Counted from the stretch's first letter, positions 8,147 through 18,291 are shown. The stretch: 64,000 nucleotides of DNA from an uncultured Phascolarctobacterium sp. (GCA_900541915.1 UQLS01000002.1:1-64000), one strand, 5' to 3'. Made by a program: numbers and translations. The notes: generated by a model from the sequence alone, not told the origin.

Positions 8147-9028
8147 ATGAATTTTCAAACGATTATTTTGAAACTGCAGAAATTCTGGGCTGAACAGAAT
8201 TGCATCATGGCACAGCCCTACGATATTGAAAAAGGTGCGGGTACTATGAACCCGTCCACCTTCCTGCGCGTACTGGGACCGGAACCCTGGCGCGTAGCTT
8301 ATGTGGAACCGTCCCGTCGTCCTGCTGACGGACGTTACGGCGATAACCCCAACCGTCTGTTCCAGCATCATCAATTCCAGGTTATCGTAAAACCATCTCC
8401 GGAAAATATCCAGGAGCTTTATCTGCAAAGCTTGGCTGAACTGGGCATTCGTCAGGAAGAACATGATATCCGTTTTGTAGAGGATAACTGGGAATCTCCG
8501 ACTCTTGGTGCCTGGGGCCTGGGCTGGGAAGTATGGCTGGATGGTATGGAAATCACCCAGTTTACCTATTTCCAGCAGGTTGGCAGCATCGACGTAAAAC
8601 CTGTAACTGTAGAAATTACCTATGGCCTGGAACGTCTGGCTATGTATATCCAGGGCGTAGAAAATGTATTTGATGTTGAATGGGTTGACGGCGTTACCTA
8701 CGGCGACGTATTCCACAGCAACGAAGTAGAACAGTCCTACTATAACTTCCAGGTTGCAGATACTAACCTGTTATTCGATTTATTTGATAAATACGAAGCT
8801 GAAGCAAAACGCGTTATCGAACTGGGCTACATCCGTCCTGCTTATGACTACGTGCTGAAATGCTCTCATACCTTTAATTTGCTGGATTCCCGCGGCGCTA
8901 TCAGCGTAAGTGAACGTACCGCTTATATCGGACGTGTACGCGCTATGGCTCGTCTGTGCGCTGCCGCTTATGTAGAACAGCGTGAAAAATTGGGCTTCCC
9001 GCTCTTGAAAAAGGGGGAAAATAAATAA
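8147..9028 (+). CDS. glyQ: Glycyl-tRNA synthetase alpha subunit
   Basis: The ATG at 8147 follows AGGAGG by six bases; the frame is open further upstream through the T-box but that part is not coding. The 293 residues match the alpha chain of the bacterial alpha2-beta2 GlyRS, the class II catalytic subunit that activates glycine: WAEQNCIMAQPYDIEKGAGTMNP, MEITQFTYFQQVG and SVSERTAYIGRVR are recognisable. The stop overlaps the ATG of glyS by one base. Regulation is by the upstream T-box. Third positions favour C, as in other highly expressed genes here. Confidence 0.97.
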   Translation: MNFQTIILKLQKFWAEQNCIMAQPYDIEKGAGTMNPSTFLRVLGPEPWRVAYVEPSRRPADGRYGDNPNRLFQHHQFQVIVKPSPENIQELYLQSLAELGIRQEEHDIRFVEDNWESPTLGAWGLGWEVWLDGMEITQFTYFQQVGSIDVKPVTVEITYGLERLAMYIQGVENVFDVEWVDGVTYGDVFHSNEVEQSYYNFQVADTNLLFDLFDKYEAEAKRVIELGYIRPAYDYVLKCSHTFNLLDSRGAISVSERTAYIGRVRAMARLCAAAYVEQREKLGFPLLKKGENK

Positions 9029-11175
9029 TGGAAAAATTATTATTTGAAATAGGCACTGAAGAAATCCCGGCGAAATTTATGCCCGGTATCTTAAAACAGT
9101 TACAGGAACTGGCAGAAAAGAAAATGAATGAGCTGCGCATTCCGTTTGAAGCTGTTAAAGTATATGGTACTCCCCGCCGCATGACCTTTATCGCTTCCGG
9201 TGTGGAAGAAGCACAGGCTGACAGTGTTGTAGAAGCTAAAGGCCCTTCTGTTAAAATTGCTTTTGTAAACAATGAGCCTACCAAGGCTGCAATGGGCTTT
9301 GCTCGTGGTCAGGGCGTAGACGTAAGCGCTCTGGAAGTTCGTGGCGAATATGTATATGCTGTAAAACATCTGGCAGGCAAACCGGTTATGGAACTTTTGC
9401 CCGGTCTTTTGATGGATATTCTTACTTCCCTGAACTTCCCGAAAAACATGCGCTGGGCCGACCATGATTTCAGATTTGTTCGTCCTATCCGCTGGCTGGT
9501 AGCGCTGTTTGGCGATAAGATTGTACCGGTAGAAATTACCGGCGTAAAATCCGGCAAATATTCCCGCGGTCATCGTTTCCTGACTCCGTCCATTACCGAC
9601 GCCAAAGATGCACAGGGCTTCTTTGAAAAAGTTGCCAGCAAGGTTACCAACACTGTTGCTTCCGCTGTTATCGGTACTCATGGTGCAGTAGAAATTGCCA
9701 GCGCAGATGTTTACGAACAGGTTTTATACGATCATTTCGTTATGGTTGACCAGGATGCACGCCGTGAACTGATTCGTCAGCAGGTTGCTGATTTGGCTGT
9801 TGCTGAAGGCGGCAGAGCTGAAATCGACGAAGATTTGCTGGAAGAAGTAAACTATCTGGTTGAATGGCCGACTGCGCTGTGCGGCAAATTTGAAGAAAAA
9901 TTCCTCAGCCTGCCGAAAGAATGCATCATCACTCCGATGCGCGAACATCAGCGTTATTTCCCCGTACTGAACGAAGACGGCAGCCTGATGAACAAATTTA
10001 TCACTGTTCGCAACGGCGGCAAAAAATATCTGGACGTAGTTGCTCATGGTAATGAACGCGTACTGCGTGCACGTCTCAGCGATGCTGAATTCTTCTTTAA
10101 TGAAGACCGTAAACAAAAACTGGAAGACCGTCTGGAAAAACTCAAAACTGTTTCCTTCCAGGAAGGTCTGGGCAATATGTATGATAAGAGCAACCGTCTG
10201 GTAAAAGCTGCTGACATGATTGCATTTGGCATGAATATCAAAGTTGATAAAGATTTGCTGGATCGTACTGCACTGCTGTGCAAAACTGACCTTGTTACCG
10301 GCATGGTAATTGAATTTACCGAACTGCAGGGCGTAATGGGCCGCGAATATGCTAAACTGGACGGAGAAGCTCCGGCTGTTGCTCAAGGTATCTTTGAACA
10401 TTATCTGCCGCGTTTTGCCGGTGATGAACTGCCTGCAAGTCATATCGGCCGTATCGTAGGCATTGCTGACAAGCTGGATAACATCGCTGCAACCTTCTCC
10501 CGCGGACTTGCTCCTACCGGTTCTCAGGACCCCTATGCACTGCGCCGTCAGGCTCTTGGTGTTATCAACATTATTATCGAAGGCAATTACCATCTGTCCA
10601 TGGTAAAACTGCTGGGCGGCATGCTGTATCTGCTGAATATTCCGTCTGAACAGGCTGGTCAGCTGGTACCGCAGATTATGGAATTCATCAGACAACGTCT
10701 GAAAAATATGATGATTGAACAGGGTATCCGTTACGACGTAGTTGATGCTGTACTGGCAGAAAAACGCAACGATGATATTGCCGACCTGTACATGCGTGCT
10801 CGTGCGCTGAATGCCTTTGTTGCTGAACCGGAAGCAGAAGCTTTGATTCAGGCTGCTACCCGTGTGGCTAACCTGTGCAAGAAGATTGAAGAAGAAACTG
10901 CTATCAACACCGGTCTGTTCCAGCATGAAGCTGAAAAAACATTGCATGACGCAGTTGTTGCTCTGAACAGCGAAATGCTGACTGCTACCGTTAAATTTGA
11001 TTATGCAGCTGTACTCAAGCTTGCCTGCCGTCTTATCGCTCCGGTTAACCAGTTCTTTGAAGATGTTATGGTTATGGATAACGATGAGAAGATTAAAAAC
11101 AACCGTCTGGCTCTCCTGTCCGCAGTTAAGGATATTACCCATGCTGTAGGCGATTTGAGTTACATTGTACAATAA
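9028..11175 (+). CDS. glyS: Glycyl-tRNA synthetase beta subunit
   Basis: The 715-residue protein starts at an ATG overlapping the glyQ stop. It begins LLFEIGTEEIPAKFMPG, the signature of the beta chain, which recognises tRNA-Gly, and carries an HD-like segment and a C-terminal anticodon-binding DALR-type region (about 600-715). Length is normal for the family. It is translated in step with glyQ and ends at a strong terminator (11192-11222). Confidence 0.97.
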   Translation: MEKLLFEIGTEEIPAKFMPGILKQLQELAEKKMNELRIPFEAVKVYGTPRRMTFIASGVEEAQADSVVEAKGPSVKIAFVNNEPTKAAMGFARGQGVDVSALEVRGEYVYAVKHLAGKPVMELLPGLLMDILTSLNFPKNMRWADHDFRFVRPIRWLVALFGDKIVPVEITGVKSGKYSRGHRFLTPSITDAKDAQGFFEKVASKVTNTVASAVIGTHGAVEIASADVYEQVLYDHFVMVDQDARRELIRQQVADLAVAEGGRAEIDEDLLEEVNYLVEWPTALCGKFEEKFLSLPKECIITPMREHQRYFPVLNEDGSLMNKFITVRNGGKKYLDVVAHGNERVLRARLSDAEFFFNEDRKQKLEDRLEKLKTVSFQEGLGNMYDKSNRLVKAADMIAFGMNIKVDKDLLDRTALLCKTDLVTGMVIEFTELQGVMGREYAKLDGEAPAVAQGIFEHYLPRFAGDELPASHIGRIVGIADKLDNIAATFSRGLAPTGSQDPYALRRQALGVINIIIEGNYHLSMVKLLGGMLYLLNIPSEQAGQLVPQIMEFIRQRLKNMMIEQGIRYDVVDAVLAEKRNDDIADLYMRARALNAFVAEPEAEALIQAATRVANLCKKIEEETAINTGLFQHEAEKTLHDAVVALNSEMLTATVKFDYAAVLKLACRLIAPVNQFFEDVMVMDNDEKIKNNRLALLSAVKDITHAVGDLSYIVQ

Positions 11176-11191
11176 GATTAAACTGTGCTGA

Positions 11192-11222
11192 AAAAGCGCT
11201 GCCCGAGTGGCGGCGCTTTTTT
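11192..11222 (+). terminator. Terminator after glyQS
   Basis: AAAGCGCTGCC, loop CGAGT, GGCGGCGCTTT, then T-run. Confidence 0.85.
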
Positions 11223-11295
11223 CTTTGCGCAGCTGCAAATAAACAATATATTTATGATAAAATAATAAAATAAAGTGTTTTTTGCGGAGGTAAAA

Positions 11296-14283
11296 ATGGC
11301 CGTATTATATTGTGTGCCGCTGGGCTGCACAGCCCGCAGGCTTTTTTATGAGCAGATGCGGCAGCATGCCTATGAAGACAGTATTCTTGTACTGCCTAAC
11401 AGACAGCTGCGGCTGCAGGCTCAAAAGGAAGCTGCCGTAAACTGCGGCGGTATTGATGAGCTGGCATCGAAAATTTTAAATAACAATGGCTATGTCTATT
11501 TAGATGAAATTAACAGGCGCAGTCAGGAGCTGGTAACTCGCGATTTGCTGGAATATTTGGGCAATAAGTCTAAGTTGGCATATTTTCAGCGACTGACAGA
11601 TAAAAAAGGTTTTGTGAAGGCTGTGGCCTCTGTGCTGGGGCAGTTATCACGCAGCGGTGCTACCGAGCAGCAGATTCATACTGCACTGACAGAACGCGGC
11701 GGTGAAAAGGATAAAGAACTGGCAGAGCTGTATGTGCTGTATCGCCAGTATCTGAAAAATAATAAATGGTTTGACTTAGAGGGCAAATATCGTTTGGCGG
11801 TAAGTGTACTTGCTGCTGAAAAAGTAAAGATGCCCTGGAAGCATATCTATATCAGCGATTTTTACAGCTTTGACGTACTGCAGCTGGAATTTTTGCGGGC
11901 GCTCAGCAAGCATTGTCAGTTAACGGTAGGCTTGATGTACGAAGCTGGACGTGAGAGTGTTTTTCAGGCAGCGGAAAATACTTATGCTGCACTGGCAGGT
12001 TTTTGCCAGGTAGAGCGCCATATCCCCGACTTGCCGCAGCAGGAAGATTTGCAGTATCTGCGCCAAAAGCTTTTTACTGCAGCTGATATACGTACTGCGG
12101 AGAATATTACGCTGTGCCGTTTTAAAAGCCGTGAAGATGAGATACGCTGGACGTTAACGCAGGTAAAACAGCTGCTGCGGCAAGGGGTAGCAGCGGAAAA
12201 TATACTGGTAACAGTACGCAGCTTGCGCGACTATAACGGTATCAGACAGACTGCCGATGAATACGGCATTCCTGTTTCTCTGGCACATACGGCGCAGCTG
12301 GCAGTGCAGCCGCTGACGGAATTTATTATGCTGGCGCTTACGGCAGCTGGTGGAGGGCGCAGTGGTGCGGAAGCTTATAGTGCACTGCTGTGTTCAGAGC
12401 TGGGTAAGCTTATTTTCAGCAGTGATACGGAGCAGGTACAAAAATTACGGCAGTATAAATATTATTCTTCTGTTGCCACCCTGCAGGAGGATTATCATGC
12501 ACTGCTGGCTGATTATGAAGATGCTGCGCTTACAAGAACAGAGCAGCTGTTACAGGAACTGCCTGCTTCCGGTTGTTTATCGGATTATCTGACATTACTG
12601 ACGGATTTTATCAAAGATTTACACTTGCTGCAGCTTTTGGGCAAGCGTTATCAGCTGGGAGAATTGCCGCTAAACGGTATTAAAAGCTGCCTGGCAGCGC
12701 AGGAGGCTTTATTAGGCTGTTTCGGCGATTTAATTAAGGATTATAAAACCTGTCACTTAGATGAGAATGTTCTGAGTTTGGCGCAGATGCAGGAAATACT
12801 GGCAGAGGCTGCGCGTGAAATAGAAATTACCTTAGCGGAGGGACGTGCTGACGGTGTACTGGTTGCCGAGGTTGTCAATGTGCAGGGAAGACAGTATGAG
12901 CAGGTCTTTCTGATGGGTGTGCGGGAAGGAGAATTTCCTGCCGGCAGCAGCGAGAACTGGCTTTATGATGATAAGGAACGCGCTGAACTGACCGCTCTTG
13001 GCATTGATATGCCGACGACGGCACAGGCTTATGCGGAGGATGATTATTTCTTTGCGGTAACTGTAGCGCAGTGTGCGTCGCATTTAACCGTAACCTGGCA
13101 TGAGGATGATGCAGCCGGTGCATCTGCCTATGTGGATGAGCTGTGCAAGCTGTTCAGTAATACAGTTATTGCAGAGCCTGTTAAGGAGCCTGCTTCTATG
13201 GCGGAGCTGCTGCAGGAGGCAGAGCGTTGGGAAGATGGCTGGCTTAGTCAGACGATAGGTGCAGGCACACTTACTGCCGGTGCTGCAGATAAACTGCGGG
13301 CGAGCAGCGAGGTATATAACGGCAGATTGCAGAGTACAGAGCTGCAAAAGCAGGTGGCAAAGAAAGCAGGGCGCACGTTCAGCGCTTCACGTCTTGAGGT
13401 TTATGCTGCCTGCCCGTTCAGCTTTTTAGGCCAGTATATCTGGGGCGAAAGCGGCAGTGAGGAAAAAAGCGAAAATATAGAGCCGGCAGATGAAGGCTCG
13501 CTGCTGCACGAAGTTCTGGCAAAATTTGTCGGCAGGCATCTGCATGAGAAGCTGTGTAAATATGATTTTACGCTGCTGCAGAAAGAGCTGCTGGCAGATT
13601 TTGATGCTGTTTTTACGGTTTATGCAGAGCAGCATGGGGCGAAGGATAATGTTTTTTGGCAGTCAGAAGTGCGGCGCATGAAAAATCTGCTGCTGCAGTG
13701 GCTGCAATATGAATATGGCGAGCAGCGGCAGTGGGAAGAGTTTGTTCCCTGTGCTGCGGAGCTTAGCTTCCGCAGGTCAGAAGGCACGGCTTTGCCGCTT
13801 AAGCTTAGTGATGGCAGCAGCGTACAGCTGGAAGGACGTATTGACCGCATCGACAGCGACGGCAGCAGGCTCTTTATTACCGATTATAAGCGTTCTGCAG
13901 CGCCGTCCGGCAGCGATTTGCCTGCCGGGCTTGATTTACAGCTGCCGGTGTATCTTTTGGCGGCAGCAGATATGCAGCCGGAAAAGCGTGTGGCCGGAGG
14001 CGGTTATCTGGTGCTGAAACAGGCCAAGCGGCAGGCAAGCATAGGCTTTGAAAAGCTGGGTAATACCTCCTTTAAGGTTAATGATAAATTGTTCGCGGAT
14101 GCAGAAGCTCCCTGGGAGAGCTTTGAAGCTTTCAGTCGCGGCTTATTGGAAAAATATGTGGAAAGCATTTACAGCGGAGATTTTTCCGTACATCCGCAGA
14201 AAAGCTGCAGTGATTTTTGTCCGCTGAAAAATATCTGCCGTATCGGACTTATAGCAGGGGAAAGGAGTGAGGAAGATGGCTGA
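11296..14283 (+). CDS. addB: ATP-dependent helicase/nuclease subunit B (AddB)
   Basis: The ATG at 11296 follows GCGGAGG by five bases. The 995-residue protein has the AddB plan: helicase-like N-terminal half (PLGCTARRLFYEQ...ILVLPNRQ; WLYDDKERAEL in the middle) and a C-terminal PD-(D/E)XK nuclease with RIDRID...FITDYKRS. Iron-sulfur ligand Cys are visible at YAACPFSFLGQY and in the terminal CSDFCPLKNIC. AddAB resects double-strand breaks and pauses at Chi. The Walker A region is degenerate, with no GK[ST], unlike B. subtilis AddB. It overlaps addA by eight bases. It is somewhat shorter than B. subtilis AddB. Confidence 0.93.
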   Translation: MAVLYCVPLGCTARRLFYEQMRQHAYEDSILVLPNRQLRLQAQKEAAVNCGGIDELASKILNNNGYVYLDEINRRSQELVTRDLLEYLGNKSKLAYFQRLTDKKGFVKAVASVLGQLSRSGATEQQIHTALTERGGEKDKELAELYVLYRQYLKNNKWFDLEGKYRLAVSVLAAEKVKMPWKHIYISDFYSFDVLQLEFLRALSKHCQLTVGLMYEAGRESVFQAAENTYAALAGFCQVERHIPDLPQQEDLQYLRQKLFTAADIRTAENITLCRFKSREDEIRWTLTQVKQLLRQGVAAENILVTVRSLRDYNGIRQTADEYGIPVSLAHTAQLAVQPLTEFIMLALTAAGGGRSGAEAYSALLCSELGKLIFSSDTEQVQKLRQYKYYSSVATLQEDYHALLADYEDAALTRTEQLLQELPASGCLSDYLTLLTDFIKDLHLLQLLGKRYQLGELPLNGIKSCLAAQEALLGCFGDLIKDYKTCHLDENVLSLAQMQEILAEAAREIEITLAEGRADGVLVAEVVNVQGRQYEQVFLMGVREGEFPAGSSENWLYDDKERAELTALGIDMPTTAQAYAEDDYFFAVTVAQCASHLTVTWHEDDAAGASAYVDELCKLFSNTVIAEPVKEPASMAELLQEAERWEDGWLSQTIGAGTLTAGAADKLRASSEVYNGRLQSTELQKQVAKKAGRTFSASRLEVYAACPFSFLGQYIWGESGSEEKSENIEPADEGSLLHEVLAKFVGRHLHEKLCKYDFTLLQKELLADFDAVFTVYAEQHGAKDNVFWQSEVRRMKNLLLQWLQYEYGEQRQWEEFVPCAAELSFRRSEGTALPLKLSDGSSVQLEGRIDRIDSDGSRLFITDYKRSAAPSGSDLPAGLDLQLPVYLLAAADMQPEKRVAGGGYLVLKQAKRQASIGFEKLGNTSFKVNDKLFADAEAPWESFEAFSRGLLEKYVESIYSGDFSVHPQKSCSDFCPLKNICRIGLIAGERSEEDG

Positions 14284-17200
14284 TTTTACGCCGCAGCAGC
14301 TGCAGGCTATTACTACTGTTGATACTAATGTCGCTGTATCGGCAGGGGCAGGCAGCGGCAAGACCCGCGTGCTGGTAGAGCGATTTTTGTATATCCTGCG
14401 CCGCAGCCTGGAACAGGGACAGAAGCTTGCTGCCAGTGAGATTTTGGCTATTACCTTCACTCGCAAGGCAGCGACGGAAATGAAAGAAAGAGTGCGCCGC
14501 AGTATGGATGTGCTGGCACATACGGATACGGCAAACAGCTCCTTTTGGCGGCAGCAGCTTAAAGAACTGGAAAGGGCACAGATTACAACTATTCACAGTC
14601 TGTGCAATCGCATTTTAAAAGAAAATCCTGTTGAAGCTGAGTTGGACCCTTCTTTTCAGGTAGCGGACGAATTTGAAGGCGAGCGTTTCGTGGAAGACTG
14701 TCTGAAAAAATATTTTCTGACAGCATTGCGTAATCAGGATAAGGCTTTACAGCAGCTGACAGAAGCCTACGGTGCTTTTGGCGTTATGCGTCAGTTGCAG
14801 AGCTTGCTGCCGCAGCTTGATGAACTGGCAAAATGCAGCGATGCGGCAGCTGGTTACAAAATAAGTATCAGTAAGGAACAGGAGTGCAAGGAAAATCTTT
14901 GCAGCGTTTTAGAAGAACTGGCTGCGCGCAGAGAAGATGTTAAAGGTACCAAGCAGGCGCAGCAGCTGGAATTGCTGGCAGAAAATATTACTGAAGTACT
15001 GGATGGCATCAGACAAGACCCCGCTGATTTAGCTGCTTATAAGACTTATGCCGGCGGGCTTGCTGCCAATACCAGGCTGAAAGCGCTGGTGAAAGAAAGC
15101 AAGCTGCTGCGTGAGCAGCTGGAAATGATTTTTGCTGATAAGGCTGCTTTGCCGCTGGCAGAAAGCTGGCAGGCAGTGGCGGCTGGCTTTGCTGCCTTTT
15201 TGCAGCAGCAGCGTCAGGATGCAGATTTTCTGAGCTTTGATGATTTGGAAAATTATGCTTTAAATTTGCTGAAATCGCAGCCGCGCCTTTGTGAGAATTA
15301 TCGGCAGAAATATCGTTATATCATGGTAGACGAATTTCAGGATACCAACGAAAAGCAAAAACAGCTGGTTTATCTGCTGTGCGGCGGTGATTGTGAAAAA
15401 CTGCAGGGCAGCAGACTGTTTGTCGTAGGCGATCCCAAGCAGTCGATTTATCGTTTCCGCGGGGCGGATGTAAGCGTTTTTGCGCAGGTAAGACGTGATA
15501 TTCAAGATAGCGGCGGCAAGATTATTACTTTAAATGATAATTTCCGTACAGCAGATACTATTTTGGCGGCCTGCAACGAAGTTTTCACTGAGCTTTTAGA
15601 CGTAGATGTCAATGAACCCATCTTTTTTGAAGCGTTAGCGCCGCATATTGTCAGCGAAGCTAAACCGGAGCTGCTGCAGGTAGTGTATACGAAAGATCAG
15701 ACTTCTGAGAAAAGGCAGCTGGAAGCAAGGGCTGTAGCTGAACGCATAGCTGCCCTGCATGCAGATGGTACAGGCTACGGAGAGATGGCTGTTTTGCTGA
15801 GTGCAATGACTCGTTGCGATGTGCTGACAGAAGCGCTGGAAGCAAAGAAAATACCATATCATGTAATTGACGGCAGAGGTTTTTATGAACGGCAGGAGGT
15901 ACTTGATCTGCTGAATTTACTGCGTGCGCTGCATAATAAACACTGCAGTCTGGAGCTGGCAGGTGTTTTGCGTTCGCCTTATTTTGGGCTGGATGATGAA
16001 ACTATCACAACGCTGTTTTTGCAGCAGAGTAATAGCTGTCTATGGGATAATCTAATGACTATTGATGCAGCTGCAGTGAAAGAAAGCCAGCGGCCGCTGT
16101 TTCTACGGGTGCGGGAGATATTTACGGAACTGCGTCAGGCAGCGGCACTTTTAGGTCTGCAGGAGCTGTGGCAGGAGGTATGGCAGCGTTTAGAGGTAGA
16201 TGCTGTTCTTTCGCTGCAGCAGAATGGCAAGGCCAAACTGGCTAATGCTGTTAAGCTGCGTCATCTGGCAGCAGAATACAGCAGCGGCAGACAGGGAACA
16301 TTGGCTTCCTGGCTGGAATATGTTGCTGCGCTTATTGCTTCTGGCGCCAGAGAGACAGCTGCTAATTTAGAGGCTGCTGATGCAGTGACGATTATGACTA
16401 TCCACAAATCGAAAGGGCTGGAATTTGGTACCGTATTATTGCCTATGCTGGATGCAGGCTCGCAAAGCGATATTACTGAAATAAAATTTCATCCGCAGCT
16501 GGGATTAGGCATTAAAGCAGTGATTGCAGATGGCAGTGTGGCAGAAAGCAGCGTGCTGCAGCAGCTTAAGGAAATGGATAAGCAGCTGCAGAAGGAAGAA
16601 CGCAAGCGTCAGCTTTACGTGGCAATGACCAGGGCGAAAAACAGGTTGATTATGTCAGGTGCTTTCTGCGCAGATAAAGAAAGTAAAGCAGAAAACTGGT
16701 TTAAAAGTTTAAAAGAAGTGCTGGCAGACAGTGATTTAATAGAATTTACGGAAATAGCTGCCGATTCACTGCCGGATACAGTAACTGTTCGGCAGGATGA
16801 TGCGGCAAAGGCTGTGCCGGATGAAGCAGCACTGCAGGCAGCAGCGCCGCTGGATATGTACAAGTCTTTAGGACGCAAAGTTTTTTCTGCGACAGCGCTG
16901 CAAACTTATCTGCATTGCCAGCGTAGGTACTATTATCAGCAGCTGGGACTGCCGGGCTGTGAAGAAGCTGGTACGCAGGGAAATCAGCTGCCGGCTTATG
17001 TTACCGGTCTGATTGTGCATACGGCGCTGGAAAGATATCGCGGTGATGAAGAGAAAGCTTTTCAGGCAGCAGTAGATAAGCATGCAGGCGGCAGATATGA
17101 TTTGGCTGTTTATGCGAAAAAGCTGCTGCATGATTATCTGGTAAGTGATTTGTATAAAACTATACCGTCTGCCCATCAGCGAGAGGTAAAGTTTAACTGC

Positions 17201-17569
17201 ATGCAGCAGGATATGCTGCTTACCGGCGTTATTGACTGCTTGTATACTGCTGAGGATAGTTCTTTAAGTATTATTGACTATAAGACAGGCAGACCGCCGG
17301 ATAATGGCAGTGTACCAAAAGGTTATGCTTATCAGCTGGCGTTATATAAAGCGGCAGCCGAGCAGCTTTTTGAAAGACCTGTACGCAATGCGCAGCTGCA
17401 TTTTCTGCAGAATCTCAGCGTATGTGAGCCTGTATTGGGAGAAGAAATTTTACAGGAAGCTTTGGAACTGTGCAGGCAGATAAGCAGCAAGGCTGATGAG
17501 GCCGATTTTATTTGCAGCACGGATAAATGCGGCAGCTGTCCTTATGGCTATCTGTGTCCGCGTAAATAG
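14276..17569 (+). CDS. addA: ATP-dependent helicase/nuclease subunit A (AddA)
   Basis: The ATG at 14276 lies eight bases after AGGAG and inside the end of addB. The 1097-residue UvrD-like motor has Walker A AGAGSGKT (23-30), ITFTRKAATEMKERV, DEFQDTN, a GDPKQSIYRFRGAD motif, TIHKSKGLEF and a C-terminal nuclease domain with SIIDYKTGR. Unusually, the nuclease domain also carries four well-placed Cys: one in TYLHCQRRYYY and a terminal C-x4-C-x2-C-x5-C, the pattern of an iron-sulfur-stapled RecB/Cas4-type nuclease. Together with AddB it forms the end-resection complex feeding RecA. Confidence 0.95.
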   Translation: MADFTPQQLQAITTVDTNVAVSAGAGSGKTRVLVERFLYILRRSLEQGQKLAASEILAITFTRKAATEMKERVRRSMDVLAHTDTANSSFWRQQLKELERAQITTIHSLCNRILKENPVEAELDPSFQVADEFEGERFVEDCLKKYFLTALRNQDKALQQLTEAYGAFGVMRQLQSLLPQLDELAKCSDAAAGYKISISKEQECKENLCSVLEELAARREDVKGTKQAQQLELLAENITEVLDGIRQDPADLAAYKTYAGGLAANTRLKALVKESKLLREQLEMIFADKAALPLAESWQAVAAGFAAFLQQQRQDADFLSFDDLENYALNLLKSQPRLCENYRQKYRYIMVDEFQDTNEKQKQLVYLLCGGDCEKLQGSRLFVVGDPKQSIYRFRGADVSVFAQVRRDIQDSGGKIITLNDNFRTADTILAACNEVFTELLDVDVNEPIFFEALAPHIVSEAKPELLQVVYTKDQTSEKRQLEARAVAERIAALHADGTGYGEMAVLLSAMTRCDVLTEALEAKKIPYHVIDGRGFYERQEVLDLLNLLRALHNKHCSLELAGVLRSPYFGLDDETITTLFLQQSNSCLWDNLMTIDAAAVKESQRPLFLRVREIFTELRQAAALLGLQELWQEVWQRLEVDAVLSLQQNGKAKLANAVKLRHLAAEYSSGRQGTLASWLEYVAALIASGARETAANLEAADAVTIMTIHKSKGLEFGTVLLPMLDAGSQSDITEIKFHPQLGLGIKAVIADGSVAESSVLQQLKEMDKQLQKEERKRQLYVAMTRAKNRLIMSGAFCADKESKAENWFKSLKEVLADSDLIEFTEIAADSLPDTVTVRQDDAAKAVPDEAALQAAAPLDMYKSLGRKVFSATALQTYLHCQRRYYYQQLGLPGCEEAGTQGNQLPAYVTGLIVHTALERYRGDEEKAFQAAVDKHAGGRYDLAVYAKKLLHDYLVSDLYKTIPSAHQREVKFNCMQQDMLLTGVIDCLYTAEDSSLSIIDYKTGRPPDNGSVPKGYAYQLALYKAAAEQLFERPVRNAQLHFLQNLSVCEPVLGEEILQEALELCRQISSKADEADFICSTDKCGSCPYGYLCPRK

Positions 17570-17589
17570 AAAGATGACAGGAGTAAGTA

Positions 17590-17784
17590 ATGGAAAATCT
17601 TGATGTTTGGGATTATATTGTAGCGTTTTTATTTTGTTTTTCATTGTGGATGAATTTTTACGGTATCAAAATGTGCCGCGAAGCCAATAAAGAAGGCTTT
17701 AACGAAAAAAAACTGCGTGGCAAGGTTTATGGTGCTTTGGCAGTTTCCGTAGTTTATGCTCTTTGCCGTTTTGGCGGTATGTAA
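17590..17784 (+). CDS. Small two-helix membrane protein, unknown function
   Basis: A 64-residue protein starting seven bases after CAGGAG, 21 bases behind addA. Two hydrophobic helices (about 9-25 and 46-60) flank a basic loop KMCREANKEGFNEKKLRGK. I do not recognise the family. A good ribosome binding site, normal codon use and a directly following terminator support it as a real gene at the end of the addBA operon. Confidence 0.7.
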   Translation: MENLDVWDYIVAFLFCFSLWMNFYGIKMCREANKEGFNEKKLRGKVYGALAVSVVYALCRFGGM

Positions 17785-17799
17785 AAAGGTAGAGAAACA

Positions 17800-17833
17800 A
17801 AAAAACTCCCGTCGGTAGGACGGGAGTTTTTAT
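17800..17833. terminator. Bidirectional terminator between convergent genes
   Basis: AAACTCCCGTC, loop, GACGGGAGTTT with A-run on one side and T-run on the other. Confidence 0.85.
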
Positions 17834-17838
17834 GTTTT

Positions 17839-18291
17839 CTATTTTATATTTTTAATTATGCCTGCTGCAAAAAGTACGGCTTCTGCTGCCAAATCAGCAC
17901 ACAGATTGTGGCGAGGGTCGTTTTCGAAATTGTCAGCGCGCAGTTCGTAGCAGTGGATTGTCTGAAAATGTTCTTCAAAGGCTTCGGCCATGCTCAGAGT
18001 TTTTTCGTTTATCTGATCTCGAGTCCAGCCAAGCTGAGTACCATAGATGCCGAGAAACATTAATGCGCCTTTATAAAGGCCGCATTGATGTCTTTTGGCA
18101 CGGTGTTCCATAATACCATTTACAGAAGCGTAAACCTGTTCATGTACCGGCAGCTGGAAAAAGTCGCTCAGACAGTGCATCATGGTCAGACCGCAGTTAA
18201 GCGCCTGGTCAAGAAAATATTTTTTTACTAATGCTTTAAGCTGAGTTATCTCCTCAGCAGTCAATCTTTCCTGTGGCTGCACTATTATCAC
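17839..18291 (-). CDS. C_GCAxxG_C_C-like Cys-containing protein
   Basis: A 150-residue protein whose ATG overlaps the stop of the upstream metallohydrolase (ATGA). It contains CGLTMMHCLSDFF (about 33-45), HQCGLYKGALMFLGIYG (about 68-84) and further Cys near 113 and 130. The Cys-Gly-x-x-x-Gly-Ala-Leu-Met-x-Leu-Gly pattern and spacing resemble the C_GCAxxG_C_C family (putative redox or metal-binding proteins), although the first Cys block is atypical. No signal peptide. Function unknown; the family assignment is an inference. Confidence 0.65.
   Translation of the reverse strand: MIIVQPQERLTAEEITQLKALVKKYFLDQALNCGLTMMHCLSDFFQLPVHEQVYASVNGIMEHRAKRHQCGLYKGALMFLGIYGTQLGWTRDQINEKTLSMAEAFEEHFQTIHCYELRADNFENDPRHNLCADLAAEAVLFAAGIIKNIK

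Noticed and set aside
9724..11238. Long minus-strand frame of 504 codons opposite glyS
   Set aside because: Mirror of glyS, no family motif and no start signals.
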